From Branchiostoma floridae (lineage: Eukaryota; Chordata; Leptocardii; Amphioxiformes; Branchiostomatidae), in NCBI RefSeq assembly GCF_000003815.2, contig NC_049982.1:27583061-27647060 (forward strand): DNA of 64,000 nt, written 5' to 3'. The first letter of the stretch is position 1, and each line of letters starts with the position of its first letter. The position numbers and the translations under genes were made by a program. The notes beneath the pieces were generated by a model. It made no database searches. It saw only the letters and a list, made by a program, of their open reading frames with translations, and was not told the origin of the DNA. Below are positions 49,601 to 51,372 of this stretch, piece after piece.

Positions 49601-49902
49601 CATCGCGAAATATATAACCAGTCATATTTTCCTTGAGGAAAGTGGTAAACAGTCATCGATTTGTTTAGTTAAGTAAACCATCCTAGTGTGCCATTGTTTG
49701 CTCTAATTTGCTTTTTCTATATTTATCATATATTCCACATAGGGCAAAGATGCCGGCTCTCAAGTACGTCCACCCTAAAGTAGACGTCATAGATGACTCC
49801 ATGATTCTGGCAGAACTACCAGGGGCATCGGACCGTTCCATGGGAGCAGTGCGCGCCTTGGAAAATCCATACATCTTTGAAGACTTCGGCAGTCAGTCCT
49901 GA
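355..49902 (+). CDS. Giant SVEP1/polydom-like transmembrane HYR-CCP-EGF-pentraxin protein (3' part, 38 exons)
   Basis: Cell-surface or matrix-contact protein by architecture. I joined 38 exons with consensus splice sites; the sum is 7,346 nt and all phases agree, giving about 2,447 residues to the TGA at 49900-49902. Approximate order in window-relative residues: HYR 1-84, CCP 85-148, 149-209, 210-272, HYR 273-353, CCP 354-417, 418-483, HYR 484-566 and 567-647, CCP 648-719, linker 720-894, three ephrin-receptor-like modules 895-1056, 21 EGF 1057-1853, pentraxin 1854-2060, seven EGF 2061-2321, transmembrane helix about 2364-2389, tail to 2447. SVEP1 has vWA, EphR-like, CCP, HYR, EGF and pentraxin modules but is secreted and ends in CCP/EGF; this protein instead ends in a membrane anchor. 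The start, any signal peptide and any vWA domain lie left of base 355. One of two alternative exons (19279-19441 or 31312-31474) is used. An orthologue name cannot be given from sequence alone. Confidence 0.85.
987..1082 (+). CDS. Exon 2: HYR domain 1, second part
   Basis: Acceptor TTGCAG to 986, donor GTAAGC at 1083. Phase 1 to 1. Carries the HYR C-terminal signature Y.A.D.AGN: here [19 protein letters not shown]. Exons 1 and 2 together make exactly 84 codons. Confidence 0.85.
1355..1546 (+). CDS. Exon 3: CCP/sushi domain 1
   Basis: 64 codons, phase 1 to 1, one module per exon. Four cysteines and the terminal W...C of a complement control protein repeat are visible (YCSTLNAP...[12 protein letters not shown]...FWTSSAPSC). 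Confidence 0.85.
2179..2361 (+). CDS. Exon 4: CCP/sushi domain 2
   Basis: 61 codons, phase 1 to 1. The CCP pattern [11 protein letters not shown] ... [11 protein letters not shown] ... [10 protein letters not shown] has all four cysteines and the conserved tryptophan. Confidence 0.87.
2720..2830 (+). repeat. Dispersed repeat fragment
   Basis: ACCAAATATCATGAAAATCC, then GACACAGACACAAACA; resembles the 3' part of 32920-33250. Confidence 0.4.
2998..3186 (+). CDS. Exon 5: CCP/sushi domain 3
   Basis: 63 codons, phase 1 to 1, acceptor TCTGCAG. CCP pattern [12 protein letters not shown] ... [13 protein letters not shown] ... [11 protein letters not shown]. Confidence 0.87.
3873..3986 (+). CDS. Exon 6: HYR domain 2, first part
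   Basis: Starts [13 protein letters not shown] and contains [16 protein letters not shown] placed the donor at GGTGAT (3987), a weak but in-frame site: reading past it meets a stop, and the join to exon 7 rebuilds the HYR core. Phase 1 to 1. Confidence 0.7.
4245..4345 (+). mobile_element. Diverged fragment of the 9360 family
   Basis: GCACCTTCCTGAGCACCTTC and GCACACTGTAGCTAGATG recall the 9360 core but are eroded. Confidence 0.4.
4415..4543 (+). CDS. Exon 7: HYR domain 2, second part
   Basis: Acceptor TTAG to 4414, donor GTAAGA at 4544, phase 1 to 1. Carries [20 protein letters not shown], the typical HYR end. Confidence 0.82.
4897..5118 (+). repeat. Tandem duplication, unit about 110 bp
   Basis: Two units share TGCAATGCAAGGTAAA-like starts, CTGGTTATCTACAT and GAACAATCTACAT. 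Intronic. Confidence 0.75.
5186..5377 (+). CDS. Exon 8: CCP/sushi domain 4
   Basis: 64 codons, phase 1 to 1, donor GTAGGT at 5378. CCP pattern [12 protein letters not shown] ... [13 protein letters not shown] ... YWDGVETKC. Confidence 0.85.
5755..5952 (+). CDS. Exon 9: CCP/sushi domain 5
   Basis: 66 codons, phase 1 to 1. CCP pattern [12 protein letters not shown] ... [11 protein letters not shown] ... [13 protein letters not shown]. Confidence 0.87.
5975..6260 (-). mobile_element. tRNA-derived SINE
   Basis: On the minus strand it starts with a tRNA-like head: an A-box-like TAGCTTAACTGGTAGGAG and a box-B-like stretch before CCCGGTCTTG. Shares body sequence with 14405-14690 and 48260-48475. 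Confidence 0.65.
6490..6738 (+). CDS. Exon 10: HYR domain 3 (uninterrupted)
   Basis: 83 codons, phase 1 to 1: a whole HYR in one exon, from [13 protein letters not shown] to [15 protein letters not shown]. The other three HYR domains in this gene are split by introns. Confidence 0.87.
7070..7164 (+). CDS. Exon 11: HYR domain 4, first part
   Basis: Acceptor CAACAG to 7069, donor GTATGT at 7165, phase 1 to 0. Reads [14 protein letters not shown] ... VTWALPVAV. This HYR splits at a phase-0 intron, unlike HYR 1 and 2. Confidence 0.78.
7750..8062 (+). repeat. Dispersed repeat (TGACGTCA/GGGTCAAAGG)
   Basis: Words GTGTGACGTCAGCAAAGGGT and GTCGGTATCGGCC recur at 10215-10560 and, inverted, at 45956-46200. 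Three copies in introns of the same gene. Confidence 0.62.
8128..8275 (+). CDS. Exon 12: HYR domain 4, second part
   Basis: Acceptor CTTTCAG, donor GTAAG at 8276, phase 0 to 1. Contains [15 protein letters not shown], the HYR C-terminal strand. Confidence 0.83.
8637..8852 (+). CDS. Exon 13: CCP-like domain 6
   Basis: 72 codons, phase 1 to 1. Reads [16 protein letters not shown] ... [18 protein letters not shown] ... GTWLTS ... PDCSG. Longer than a normal CCP, with a proline-rich insert before the last cysteine. Confidence 0.8.
8881..9115. mobile_element. TIR element (CCTCCTACGCAGG ends)
   Basis: Left AAACCTCCTACGCAGGACAT and right TGTCCCTGCGTAGGAGGAT are inverted, with GGCGAAACCGCCTG pairing with CAGGTGGTTTCGTC. 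No frame for a protein. Confidence 0.75.
9360..9930. mobile_element. Dispersed element, inverted halves
   Basis: Left GACTGTCTGTCACCTTCCTC and right GAGGAAGGTGACAGACGGTT are inverted. The core CACTGCAGCTAGGTGTCGCT is shared with 13040-13230 and 49450-49530. Confidence 0.65.
9979..10172 (+). CDS. Exon 14: linker region before the EphR-like modules, part 1
   Basis: Acceptor TTACAG, donor GTAAGT at 10173, phase 1 to 0. Begins [20 protein letters not shown], then [14 protein letters not shown]. No Pfam-type domain recognised by eye. It bridges the last CCP to the cysteine-rich modules and pairs with exon 15. Confidence 0.72.
10215..10560 (+). repeat. Dispersed repeat (second copy)
   Basis: GAGTGTGACGTCAAAGGGTC, then GGGGCCGATACC, as at 7750-8062. 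Confidence 0.6.
10772..11102 (+). CDS. Exon 15: linker region, part 2, with RxxR site
   Basis: Acceptor GTAG to 10771, donor GTAAGT at 11103, phase 0 to 1. Reads VTCGTRSW, then SRMVRQAP (an RxxR match), then an amphipathic stretch [16 protein letters not shown], and ends [14 protein letters not shown], which begins the cysteine-rich run. The RxxR could be a furin-type cleavage site. Confidence 0.78.
11602..11763 (+). CDS. Exon 16: ephrin-receptor-like module 1
   Basis: Exactly 54 codons, phase 1 to 1. Pattern GCPSGFY ... [11 protein letters not shown] ... [10 protein letters not shown] ... YC (GCC2/GCC3, ephrin-receptor-like). Confidence 0.85.
12231..12392 (+). CDS. Exon 17: ephrin-receptor-like module 2
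   Basis: Exactly 54 codons, phase 1 to 1. Pattern [10 protein letters not shown] ... [12 protein letters not shown] ... [10 protein letters not shown] ... FC. Same size and phase as exons 16 and 18, so the three arose by exon duplication. Confidence 0.87.
12729..12890 (+). CDS. Exon 18: ephrin-receptor-like module 3
   Basis: 54 codons, phase 1 to 1. Pattern [10 protein letters not shown] ... [12 protein letters not shown] ... [10 protein letters not shown] ... DCF. Confidence 0.87.
13040..13230 (+). mobile_element. Dispersed element, partial
   Basis: Shares TTACCTTCCTCAGGGCG and TAGGTGTCGCTGCTAACA with 9360-9930; flanked by ordinary intron. Confidence 0.6.
13508..13603 (+). CDS. Exon 19: EGF 1
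   Basis: 32 codons, phase 1 to 1. Calcium-binding type start [10 protein letters not shown], then NNGTC and CHCLDGF; its last cysteine lies in the next exon. Confidence 0.85.
   Translation: MLMTVFHLRVSTTVLARTESTRTCVTAWTDL
14177..14375 (+). CDS. Exon 20: EGF 1 end, EGF 2, EGF 3 start
   Basis: Acceptor TCGCAG, donor GTATGT at 14376, phase 1 to 2. Contains [11 protein letters not shown] and [11 protein letters not shown]. The donor cuts inside an arginine codon of EGF 3, a phase-2 split that recurs in this gene. Confidence 0.87.
14405..14690 (-). mobile_element. tRNA-derived SINE
   Basis: The minus strand reads GTAGCACAATTAATAGCAGC, then GGTTCAATCC (box B), then a body shared with 5975 and 48260. 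Lies in the intron between EGF exons 20 and 21. Confidence 0.68.
14939..15078 (+). CDS. Exon 21: EGF 3 end, EGF 4
   Basis: Phase 2 to 1. Reads [12 protein letters not shown], then NECEPSPC ... CNCNPGYT. Confidence 0.87.
15464..16033 (+). CDS. Exon 22: EGF 4 end to EGF 9 (five repeats, no introns)
   Basis: 190 codons, phase 1 to 1, the largest exon of the gene. Five successive EGF starts are visible: [50 protein letters not shown]. Most are calcium-binding type. Confidence 0.92.
16159..16422. mobile_element. Fold-back MITE
   Basis: Arm ATGGCTATCGTCACTATTAC (from 16206) is the near-perfect complement of the arm ending at 16382, with TACCCTGTGGTATTCGGTTA matching CCGAATACCACAGGGTG. The central loop of about 60 bp contains a short spurious frame. 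Confidence 0.82.
16703..16910 (+). CDS. Exon 23: EGF 10 and EGF 11 start
   Basis: Acceptor TTACACAG, donor GTAGGT at 16911, phase 1 to 2. Contains [24 protein letters not shown] and [13 protein letters not shown]. Confidence 0.87.
16911..17343 (+). other. Intron, nothing recognised
   Basis: AT-rich with a GC patch near 17100-17220 (GGCATTAAAAAGGGACGGGG, CACGTGCCTCTAACGTCACG). Could be an E-box/CRE-like patch by chance. Confidence 0.4.
17344..17582 (+). CDS. Exon 24: EGF 11 end, EGF 12, EGF 13 start
   Basis: Phase 2 to 1. Joins to give [10 protein letters not shown]; then [14 protein letters not shown] and [10 protein letters not shown]. Confidence 0.87.
17617..17851 (+). mobile_element. Palindromic MITE (TTCGCGG type), copy 1
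   Basis: Ends are inverted: GTAAATGCATTTAAGTTCGC at left and CTGCATTTACAGTA at right, with repeated TTCGCGGTGGTTTTAA and CCACCGCGAA inside. Related to 36507-36697 in opposite orientation. Confidence 0.78.
18043..18318 (+). CDS. Exon 25: EGF 13 end, EGF 14, EGF 15, EGF 16 start
   Basis: 92 codons, phase 1 to 1. Contains [20 protein letters not shown] and ends VDECSS, so the rest of EGF 16 must come from exon 26a or 26b. Confidence 0.88.
19279..19441 (+). CDS. Exon 26a: EGF 16/17, proximal alternative exon
   Basis: 163 nt, phase 1 in, phase 2 out; acceptor TCCAACAG, donor GTAAAG. Reads DPCQYSGTC ... [18 protein letters not shown] ... GDY. Exon 25 ends phase 1 and exon 27 starts phase 2, so one phase 1-2 exon is required between them. 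A copy lies at 31312-31474. Here the EGF 16-17 linker keeps the full DIDEC calcium-binding consensus. Confidence 0.85.
19640..20272 (-). pseudogene. Decayed LRR-tail repeats 3' of copy 1
   Basis: Antisense to the host, this stretch repeats words of the coding tail array (GTCATCACAGCAGCTGTG, GTTGGATCCAGATCAG, TTGTACAGAGAA, TCATAAGAT) at similar spacing but with stops and indels. It implies the ancestral tail was longer. The TTTATT at 20025-20030 would read AATAAA for the LRR gene. Confidence 0.65.
20273..22717 (-). CDS. LRR transmembrane receptor with tandem tyrosine-motif tail (copy 1)
   Basis: Single-exon gene of 814 residues lying antisense inside the host intron. Residues 1-25 are a signal peptide ([10 protein letters not shown] core); 26-50 a short cysteine cap; about 70-200 five LRRs of 24 residues with the L..L.L..N.I..I pattern; 201-242 an LRR C-cap ([12 protein letters not shown]); 243-363 a Ser/Thr-rich stem; 364-385 a transmembrane helix ([17 protein letters not shown]) followed by KRRG. 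The tail has three YEDV/YEDL/YEDM blocks (445-520) and, from residue 555, four and a half repeats of about 59 residues, each with YQNI and SLYRAV or SLYGVE. YxN is the Grb2 SH2 consensus and SLYRAV fits an ITIM; a signalling receptor is inferred. The start is chosen because the signal peptide follows directly; the stop is TAG at 20273-20275. Confidence 0.9.
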   Translation of the reverse strand: MGRKLRHLLIFLLIIMKEPKMPEAGCTSSSSCIYRSLDLTSIDQVDIPTSVSHLELDQNCMRTVPSLSHLPKLTYLALFRNLITHIHQGAFSNNPQLVFLSLSMNRITSIQTGVFSNLRKLIILQIDYNQLTHIQSGIFINLPELKNLELCCNMIGEIQPEAFSNLPKLQTLDLKSNKITSLPLSDYDVFASIRTLRIGDNPWHCDCRMVPFKRIKSFVDQIICAQPPRQKLKDVNPKDMICNDQIKSTTIIITTTDKHASFTSSKMSTSSPSGNTASNTGQTAQTVSSKFANLSDDTQWRSAIDSNNSHDGTYHYHWYFRRNVGSIFATMPNDTQRKVLLNNVTSTLIATTCRESCPSLNKTVITSTVIGSLVTLTVAIAFIVWYKRRGVNLLTGIRKNKFALNNPTVTVMTNNHYRAGQSQSQAVTESNTNTIAMVSGDDHQYEDVDNQHNLKRQDRPHAITETKINTGVLAASGHGHHYEDLNQHNQKGQEQVTKSNTKVTTAASGHDNQYEDMNKHNQTGQGQSQAIAESNTNTTASVVTGGHDKADQVRYQNIPESNKNTNTTEMTSDQAHRLGQAQILSESMDAKNASYGTQPIPSNVNSLYGVEGGYQNITESNKNTNTTVMTSDQAHRLGQAQILSESLDAKNASYGTQPIPSNVNSLYRAVGQYQNIPESNKNTNTTVMTSDDDQAYRLGQAQILSESMDARNASYETQPIPSNVNSLYRAVGQYQNIPESNKNTNTTVMTSDQAHRLGQAQILSESMDAKNASYGTQPMPSNVNSLYGVEGGYQNINESNTSTTLAEKVTSCQD
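20276..21055 (-). repeat. Coding tandem repeat of about 177 bp in the LRR copy 1 tail
   Basis: Four full units and one partial (residues 555-814). Each runs from YQNI through [30 protein letters not shown] and SNVNSLY. Units are 59 residues, one 61 because of an extra DD. All copies stay in frame. Confidence 0.9.
24300..24804. mobile_element. Fold-back element with 11-bp target duplication
   Basis: CATCACGAAAT occurs directly before (24289-24299) and after (24805-24815). Inside, AGCCTGGGTACCATCTGG and CCGGATGGTACCCAGGCT are inverted, and so are the arms around AGCGCTCGTTCGAAGAGGCC. Absent from duplication copy 2 at 37700-37750. Confidence 0.85.
25752..25990 (+). mobile_element. LINE 3' tail (non-LTR retrotransposon)
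   Basis: Shares TTGCTTTGTGATTAGAAAAG and TCATGTTTAGCCCCACCTGA with 41604-42060 (reverse) and ends with an AATAAA-like signal at about 25981. Present in duplication copy 1 but missing at the matching place in copy 2 (about 38325). Confidence 0.75.
28588..28827 (+). other. Short open frame with unusual peptide, not recognised
   Basis: 79 codons opening [20 protein letters not shown] and containing [11 protein letters not shown] content and codon use look more gene-like than the AT-rich surroundings. No splice sites chosen and no homology recognised. It overlaps the first 148-bp tandem unit and could be a fragment of a processed or mobile sequence. Confidence 0.25.
28752..29050 (+). repeat. Tandem duplication of 148 bp
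   Basis: CTACGATTTTAAACCGGGCG starts at 28752 and 28900; both units end in GCTGATTGGCTGGCTCATTG. Non-coding apart from a short frame described separately. Confidence 0.85.
29594..30145 (+). repeat. Tandem duplication (240 bp) ending in a 20-bp minisatellite
   Basis: Units start ATTAGAAAACTGATATG (29594) and ATTAGAAAACTGACATT (29831). From 30062 the word GACATAATGATATCAGAAAT repeats four times. Confidence 0.85.
30196..30431. mobile_element. TIR element (CCCCTGTCACATT ends)
   Basis: Left end TATACCCCTGTCACATT, right end AATGTGACAGGGGTATTA, a clean inverted pair. Lies in the spacer between the duplication copies. Confidence 0.75.
31312..31474 (+). CDS. Exon 26b: EGF 16/17, distal alternative exon
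   Basis: Same length, phases and splice context as 26a, with 18 differences in 163 nt by my own comparison (about 89% identical) and seven residue changes. Reading frame and splice sites are intact (acceptor CCAGTAG, donor GTAAAG). The linker reads RIIDEC in place of LDIDEC, losing the first Asp of the calcium consensus. It cannot be spliced together with 26a because phase 2 would meet phase 1. Confidence 0.82.
31638..31693 (+). repeat. (AT)n microsatellite
   Basis: Pure AT dinucleotide of about 55 bp, just after exon 26b. Confidence 0.97.
31740..31985 (-). pseudogene. Decayed LRR-tail repeats, distal part of copy 2
   Basis: Matches 19640-19890 of copy 1 (words TGATGCTGATGCTGAAG, ATCATAAGATAGAAATCTA, GACTAGTGGTCA). 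No open frame. Confidence 0.6.
32236..33565. mobile_element. 1.3-kb element with long terminal inverted repeats
   Basis: Left arm TAACATGCGACAGTATAATT through TTCCGGAAAACCTTAAT and GATTAACCAGATGAATTAAT pairs with the right arm ending CCGGAATTATATTGTCGCC; arm length is about 105 bp. Inside is a TGCAAATTAGGTC/ATTTGCATAA repeat and a nested hairpin at 33280-33443 (TTGCAATTAGATGTCTC). Non-autonomous: no transposase frame. Present only in duplication copy 2. Confidence 0.8.
32920..33250 (+). repeat. Dispersed repeat, nested in the TIR element
   Basis: Shares GGAAGTTCCGCTGCAGTACC, GGCGTTCTTGAGTTATG and CATACACACATACACAC with 45150-45430 and part of 2720-2830. A common interspersed family with no visible frame. 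Confidence 0.62.
33570..33901 (-). pseudogene. Decayed LRR-tail repeats 3' of copy 2
   Basis: Same decayed units as at 19640-20272: GTGTTGGATTCCGATCAG, GGTCCAACACTTTGTACA and GCAGTCGATC(C) occur more than once. Continues the copy at 31740-31985, from which it was split by inserted elements. Confidence 0.6.
33902..36171 (-). CDS. LRR transmembrane receptor with tyrosine-motif tail (copy 2, incomplete at two N gaps)
   Basis: Paralogue of 20273-22717 in the second duplicated block. The start codon and signal peptide are hidden in the gap 36172-36397; visible coding begins PEADC, matching residues 22-26 of copy 1. It has seven LRRs, two more than copy 1, then the C-cap [12 protein letters not shown], a stem with three copies of an ADKHAP..SST unit (about 35160-35330), a transmembrane helix ([17 protein letters not shown]) and a tail with YEDV, YEDM, YEDM, YQNI, SLYRSV and YEDI. 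The tail repeat array is interrupted by the gap 33980-34145; the frame is the same on both sides. Likely functional but not proven because of the gaps. Confidence 0.83.
33980..34145. other. Assembly gap (166 N)
   Basis: Run of N inside the tail repeat array of LRR copy 2, where near-identical repeats would defeat assembly. Confidence 0.99.
36172..36397. other. Assembly gap (226 N)
   Basis: Run of N covering the expected start codon and signal peptide of LRR copy 2. Confidence 0.99.
36507..36697 (-). mobile_element. Palindromic MITE (TTCGCGG type), copy 2
   Basis: Left TACTGTAAATGCAGAAATGT, right CGCGAACTTACATTCATTTA; the same words as 17617-17851 in reverse order. Confidence 0.78.
39545..39940 (-). 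pseudogene. LINE reverse-transcriptase C-terminus, remnant
   Basis: The minus strand reads [35 protein letters not shown] then stop: the typical FSYSGA.LWNSLP ending of CR1/L2-like elements. Directly follows duplication copy 2. Confidence 0.7.
40139..40278 (+). CDS. Exon 27: EGF 17 end, EGF 18
   Basis: Acceptor CTTTGCAG, phase 2 to 1. Reads [12 protein letters not shown], then [16 protein letters not shown]. First exon after the 20.7-kb intron that holds the duplicated block. Confidence 0.87.
40922..41035 (+). CDS. Exon 28: EGF 19
   Basis: 38 codons, phase 1 to 1. Reads [16 protein letters not shown] ... CQCAPGYH. Confidence 0.85.
41507..41594 (+). CDS. Exon 29: EGF 20 start
   Basis: Phase 1 to 2; acceptor GACCAG, donor GTAAGC. 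Reads [20 protein letters not shown] ... GSDY. Confidence 0.83.
41604..42060 (-). pseudogene. LINE reverse-transcriptase C-terminus, remnant
   Basis: The minus-strand frame reads [31 protein letters not shown], a zinc-ribbon-like motif at the C-terminus of non-LTR retrotransposon polymerases. Same element as 25752-25990. Sits just before host exon 30. Confidence 0.72.
42064..42221 (+). CDS. Exon 30: EGF 20 end, EGF 21
   Basis: Phase 2 to 1. Reads [12 protein letters not shown], then [10 protein letters not shown] ... GSYCEI. Last EGF before the pentraxin domain. Confidence 0.86.
42667..42821 (+). CDS. Exon 31: pentraxin/LamG domain, part 1
   Basis: Phase 1 to 0. Reads [15 protein letters not shown] and [10 protein letters not shown] ... 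GTPFSYAL, a clear pentraxin start. I chose acceptor CTTGTAG (42661-42666); the in-frame CCTCAG 12 nt downstream, giving a start at 42679, is also possible. The position where pentraxins usually have their first disulfide cysteine is Ser. Confidence 0.78.
43480..43610 (+). mobile_element. SINE fragment
   Basis: CGTCCTGGTGTAGTGACTAG and GTCCTTGAGAAAGGTACTTT match the core of the family at 58889 and 60548; the B box is eroded. Confidence 0.55.
43812..44034 (+). CDS. Exon 32: pentraxin/LamG domain, part 2
   Basis: Phase 0 to 1. Contains [16 protein letters not shown], the pentraxin signature region, with Ala where the usual second cysteine sits. The donor is GCAAGT, a GC-AG intron; no GT nearby keeps the frame. 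Confidence 0.83.
44035..44591 (+). other. Intron with GC donor, otherwise plain
   Basis: Nothing beyond the GC donor at 44035 and the acceptor at 44591. Confidence 0.6.
44592..44834 (+). CDS. Exon 33: pentraxin/LamG domain, part 3
   Basis: 81 codons, phase 1 to 1. Reads [13 protein letters not shown], then [16 protein letters not shown] and DVMAWADF, the conserved end of pentraxin domains. Two extra cysteines (TSC and SLC) could pair with each other. Confidence 0.87.
45150..45430 (+). repeat. Dispersed repeat
   Basis: Same family as 32920-33250: AAGTTCCGTTGCAGTACCAC, ACGACTTCTCGAGTTATGCT, ACAGACAAACAAACAGACAC. Confidence 0.62.
45522..45834 (+). CDS. Exon 34: EGF 22, EGF 23, EGF 24 start
   Basis: Phase 1 to 2. 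Contains [29 protein letters not shown] and [13 protein letters not shown]. Confidence 0.88.
45956..46200 (-). repeat. Dispersed repeat (third copy, inverted)
   Basis: GGCCGATACCGACTCCC, then TGCTGACGTCACACTTC, then GGACTGATCAAAAACTTGTC; the complement of the 7750 family. Confidence 0.62.
46590..46960 (+). mobile_element. Second tRNA-derived SINE family
   Basis: Carries box B GGGTTCGAATCC at about 46651, followed by a body with TTGTGCCATTGAGAAATGCAC, which resembles 60548-60720 and 43480-43610. The long 3' part reads GTCCTCCCCGGTGTGAGTG. Confidence 0.62.
47018..47233 (+). CDS. Exon 35: EGF 24 end, EGF 25, EGF 26 start
   Basis: Phase 2 to 2. Reads [25 protein letters not shown], then [15 protein letters not shown]. 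Confidence 0.87.
47636..47660 (+). repeat. (GTTT)n microsatellite
   Basis: Pyrimidine-poor run ending 17 bp before the exon 36 acceptor; it may act as a T-rich tract. Confidence 0.85.
47678..47931 (+). CDS. Exon 36: EGF 26 end, EGF 27, EGF 28
   Basis: Phase 2 to 1; acceptor CACCTCAG. Reads [28 protein letters not shown] and [16 protein letters not shown]. Confidence 0.87.
48260..48475 (-). mobile_element. tRNA-derived SINE
   Basis: The minus strand begins TGTCCCTGTAGCTAAACTGG, with a B-box-like GGTTCAGTCC. Same family as 5975 and 14405. Confidence 0.65.
48490..48720 (+). pseudogene. LINE C-terminus, remnant
   Basis: The plus frame reads [24 protein letters not shown] then TAA; then a 3' tail with GAGGGGCGGTTATACCGGC. 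Lies before host exon 37. Confidence 0.65.
48830..49052 (+). CDS. Exon 37: EGF 28 end, Thr-rich stem and transmembrane helix
   Basis: Phase 1 to 2. Begins GYRCEL, closing EGF 28, then a Thr/Pro/Gln stem of about 35 residues, then a hydrophobic run from [15 protein letters not shown] to VLSWFLC followed by KPSTGK, a normal stop-transfer. The protein is therefore single-pass, with the N-terminal part outside the cell. Confidence 0.87.
49390..49422 (+). repeat. (ATGT)n microsatellite
   Basis: GTATGTATGTATGTATGTA flanked by CATCATG on both sides. Confidence 0.9.
49450..49535 (+). mobile_element. Dispersed element, fragment
   Basis: CACTGCAGCTAGGTGTCGCT then GTTAACAAATGCGG; the third copy of the 9360 family. 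Confidence 0.6.
49743..49902 (+). CDS. Exon 38: cytoplasmic tail and stop
   Basis: Phase 2 in; TGA at 49900-49902. The tail is about 52 residues: [17 protein letters not shown], then [20 protein letters not shown] and SQS. NPY is an NPxY-like element. A serine pair at the C-terminus may bind PDZ domains only weakly. Confidence 0.83.
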
Positions 49903-50745
49903 ACTGAAATATGTTTGCTGCCCTATCACTTCTGTTTACAGCATCGTATATGTCTTGCCAAAGTGACAGGTTGTGATCAGGATCATTCAATGAGTCTGAT
50001 AATCTATTGTTTGTACCTGTGTATAATTTGTGATTTTGAAATGGTATTACATATTTTGGTTTCTTAGCTTCAAAGCTTGGTGTCGATAAGAATGTTTTTT
50101 TGCACACCATTTTTGTTATGTGGAAGTCAGAAACTTACTAGAGTAAAGACCCCACCTTTGCACATGAAGCCTTGCATCAACTTTTACTCGTAACATCTAT
50201 ATGAAGAATACGCTTATGAATGTAATGCAGATGAATGATGTTGTTTTACATACAAAGTTGTTTACTTATCTATTGATTATATCATTACAATTCCATTACT
50301 CTAAACATGATTATCTTCATTTTAATTAAGAGTTGACAAGTTGACGTGTTGTTTTTTATTTGGGCATAGGGTAATAGTATTTCTAATCGTATTCAAATGT
50401 TATCAGAAACATTTGTTGACGCTTCTCTTACTAAAATCCTGTTTGGTTTCGTACGTGTTGGAAAATTGTAATGTTTGTAAATAATGCATCATATGGTTTA
50501 GACGTTTTTGTTTTAATGAATGGAATGATATATCTGAGTGTGCAGTGGTAACACTGATGGTGGATTGTTTTACTTAACACGTGCACAATGTAGAAAGAAA
50601 ATTTCGTAAATATAATAACTGCTTGAGAGATTTCTAGGTTGGCTGAGGTCTCATTTGATGTTTGTACAGTGTGTGTTTGTGTGTGTGTGTGTTACGATTA
50701 CTTGTAAGCAAAGATGCATGAAATAAACTTTATCGTTCATACTAA
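49903..50745 (+). other. 3' untranslated region of the SVEP1-like gene
   Basis: AT-rich stretch after the stop, with a GT-rich run at 50669-50692 and an AATAAA signal at 50722-50727. Cleavage is expected near 50745. Confidence 0.6.
50722..50727 (+). terminator. Poly(A) signal AATAAA of the SVEP1-like gene
   Basis: Canonical hexamer 820 nt after the stop, following GT-rich sequence. No earlier strong AATAAA was noticed after 49902. Confidence 0.6.
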
Positions 50746-51235
50746 TTGAGGTTTCCTTTATTACTGATGTAGATATTATAATACGGAATAGTTCATGTAT
50801 ATTAGGGGTTTAGGGTTGCTAACGGTACAAAGAAATCTGGTCCATTGAACTGTGCAAGCCCCGACTATAGTACTAGTAGTACAGTAGGACTGTACCGTAC
50901 TTGGAGAGCGAAACAATGGTGAAGCTTTTTGTGAGTGCTACACATAATGTTCCAATTGTAAATTAAAACAGTGGTAGTCATTTTCCGTAGTGCCAACTGT
51001 TTCAGGAGAAATCGAATTATGATGGTGACCGTTCGGGCCAAAAAAGGGGAGAGTTGCGCCCTTTTCCAACCAATCACAGATCAGTAACGGTACCATTATT
51101 TTACATTCTATTTGTTCTAAAAACCAGTTCATTGATGTTTTCAGCAGGAAATATAGATTTTGTAACGGTACCAAGACCCGGCACCCACCCTAAGCTGTAG
51201 TATTCACCAAAAATATATGCCTGTGTGGGAAGTGT

Positions 51236-51372
51236 TCAGCACCAAGGACAGGTGTGTTTCTTGTGGGCAGATGGTGTTCAGCACCAAGGACAGGTGTATT
51301 TTCTTGTGGGCAGATGGTGTTCAGCACCAAGGACAGGTGTGTTTTCTTGTGGGCAGATAGTGTTCAGCACGA
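51236..51372 (+). repeat. Minisatellite, unit about 43 bp
   Basis: GTTCAGCACCAAGGACAGGT repeats three times plus a diverged fourth, with GTTTCTTGTGGGCAGATGGT between. Confidence 0.9.
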
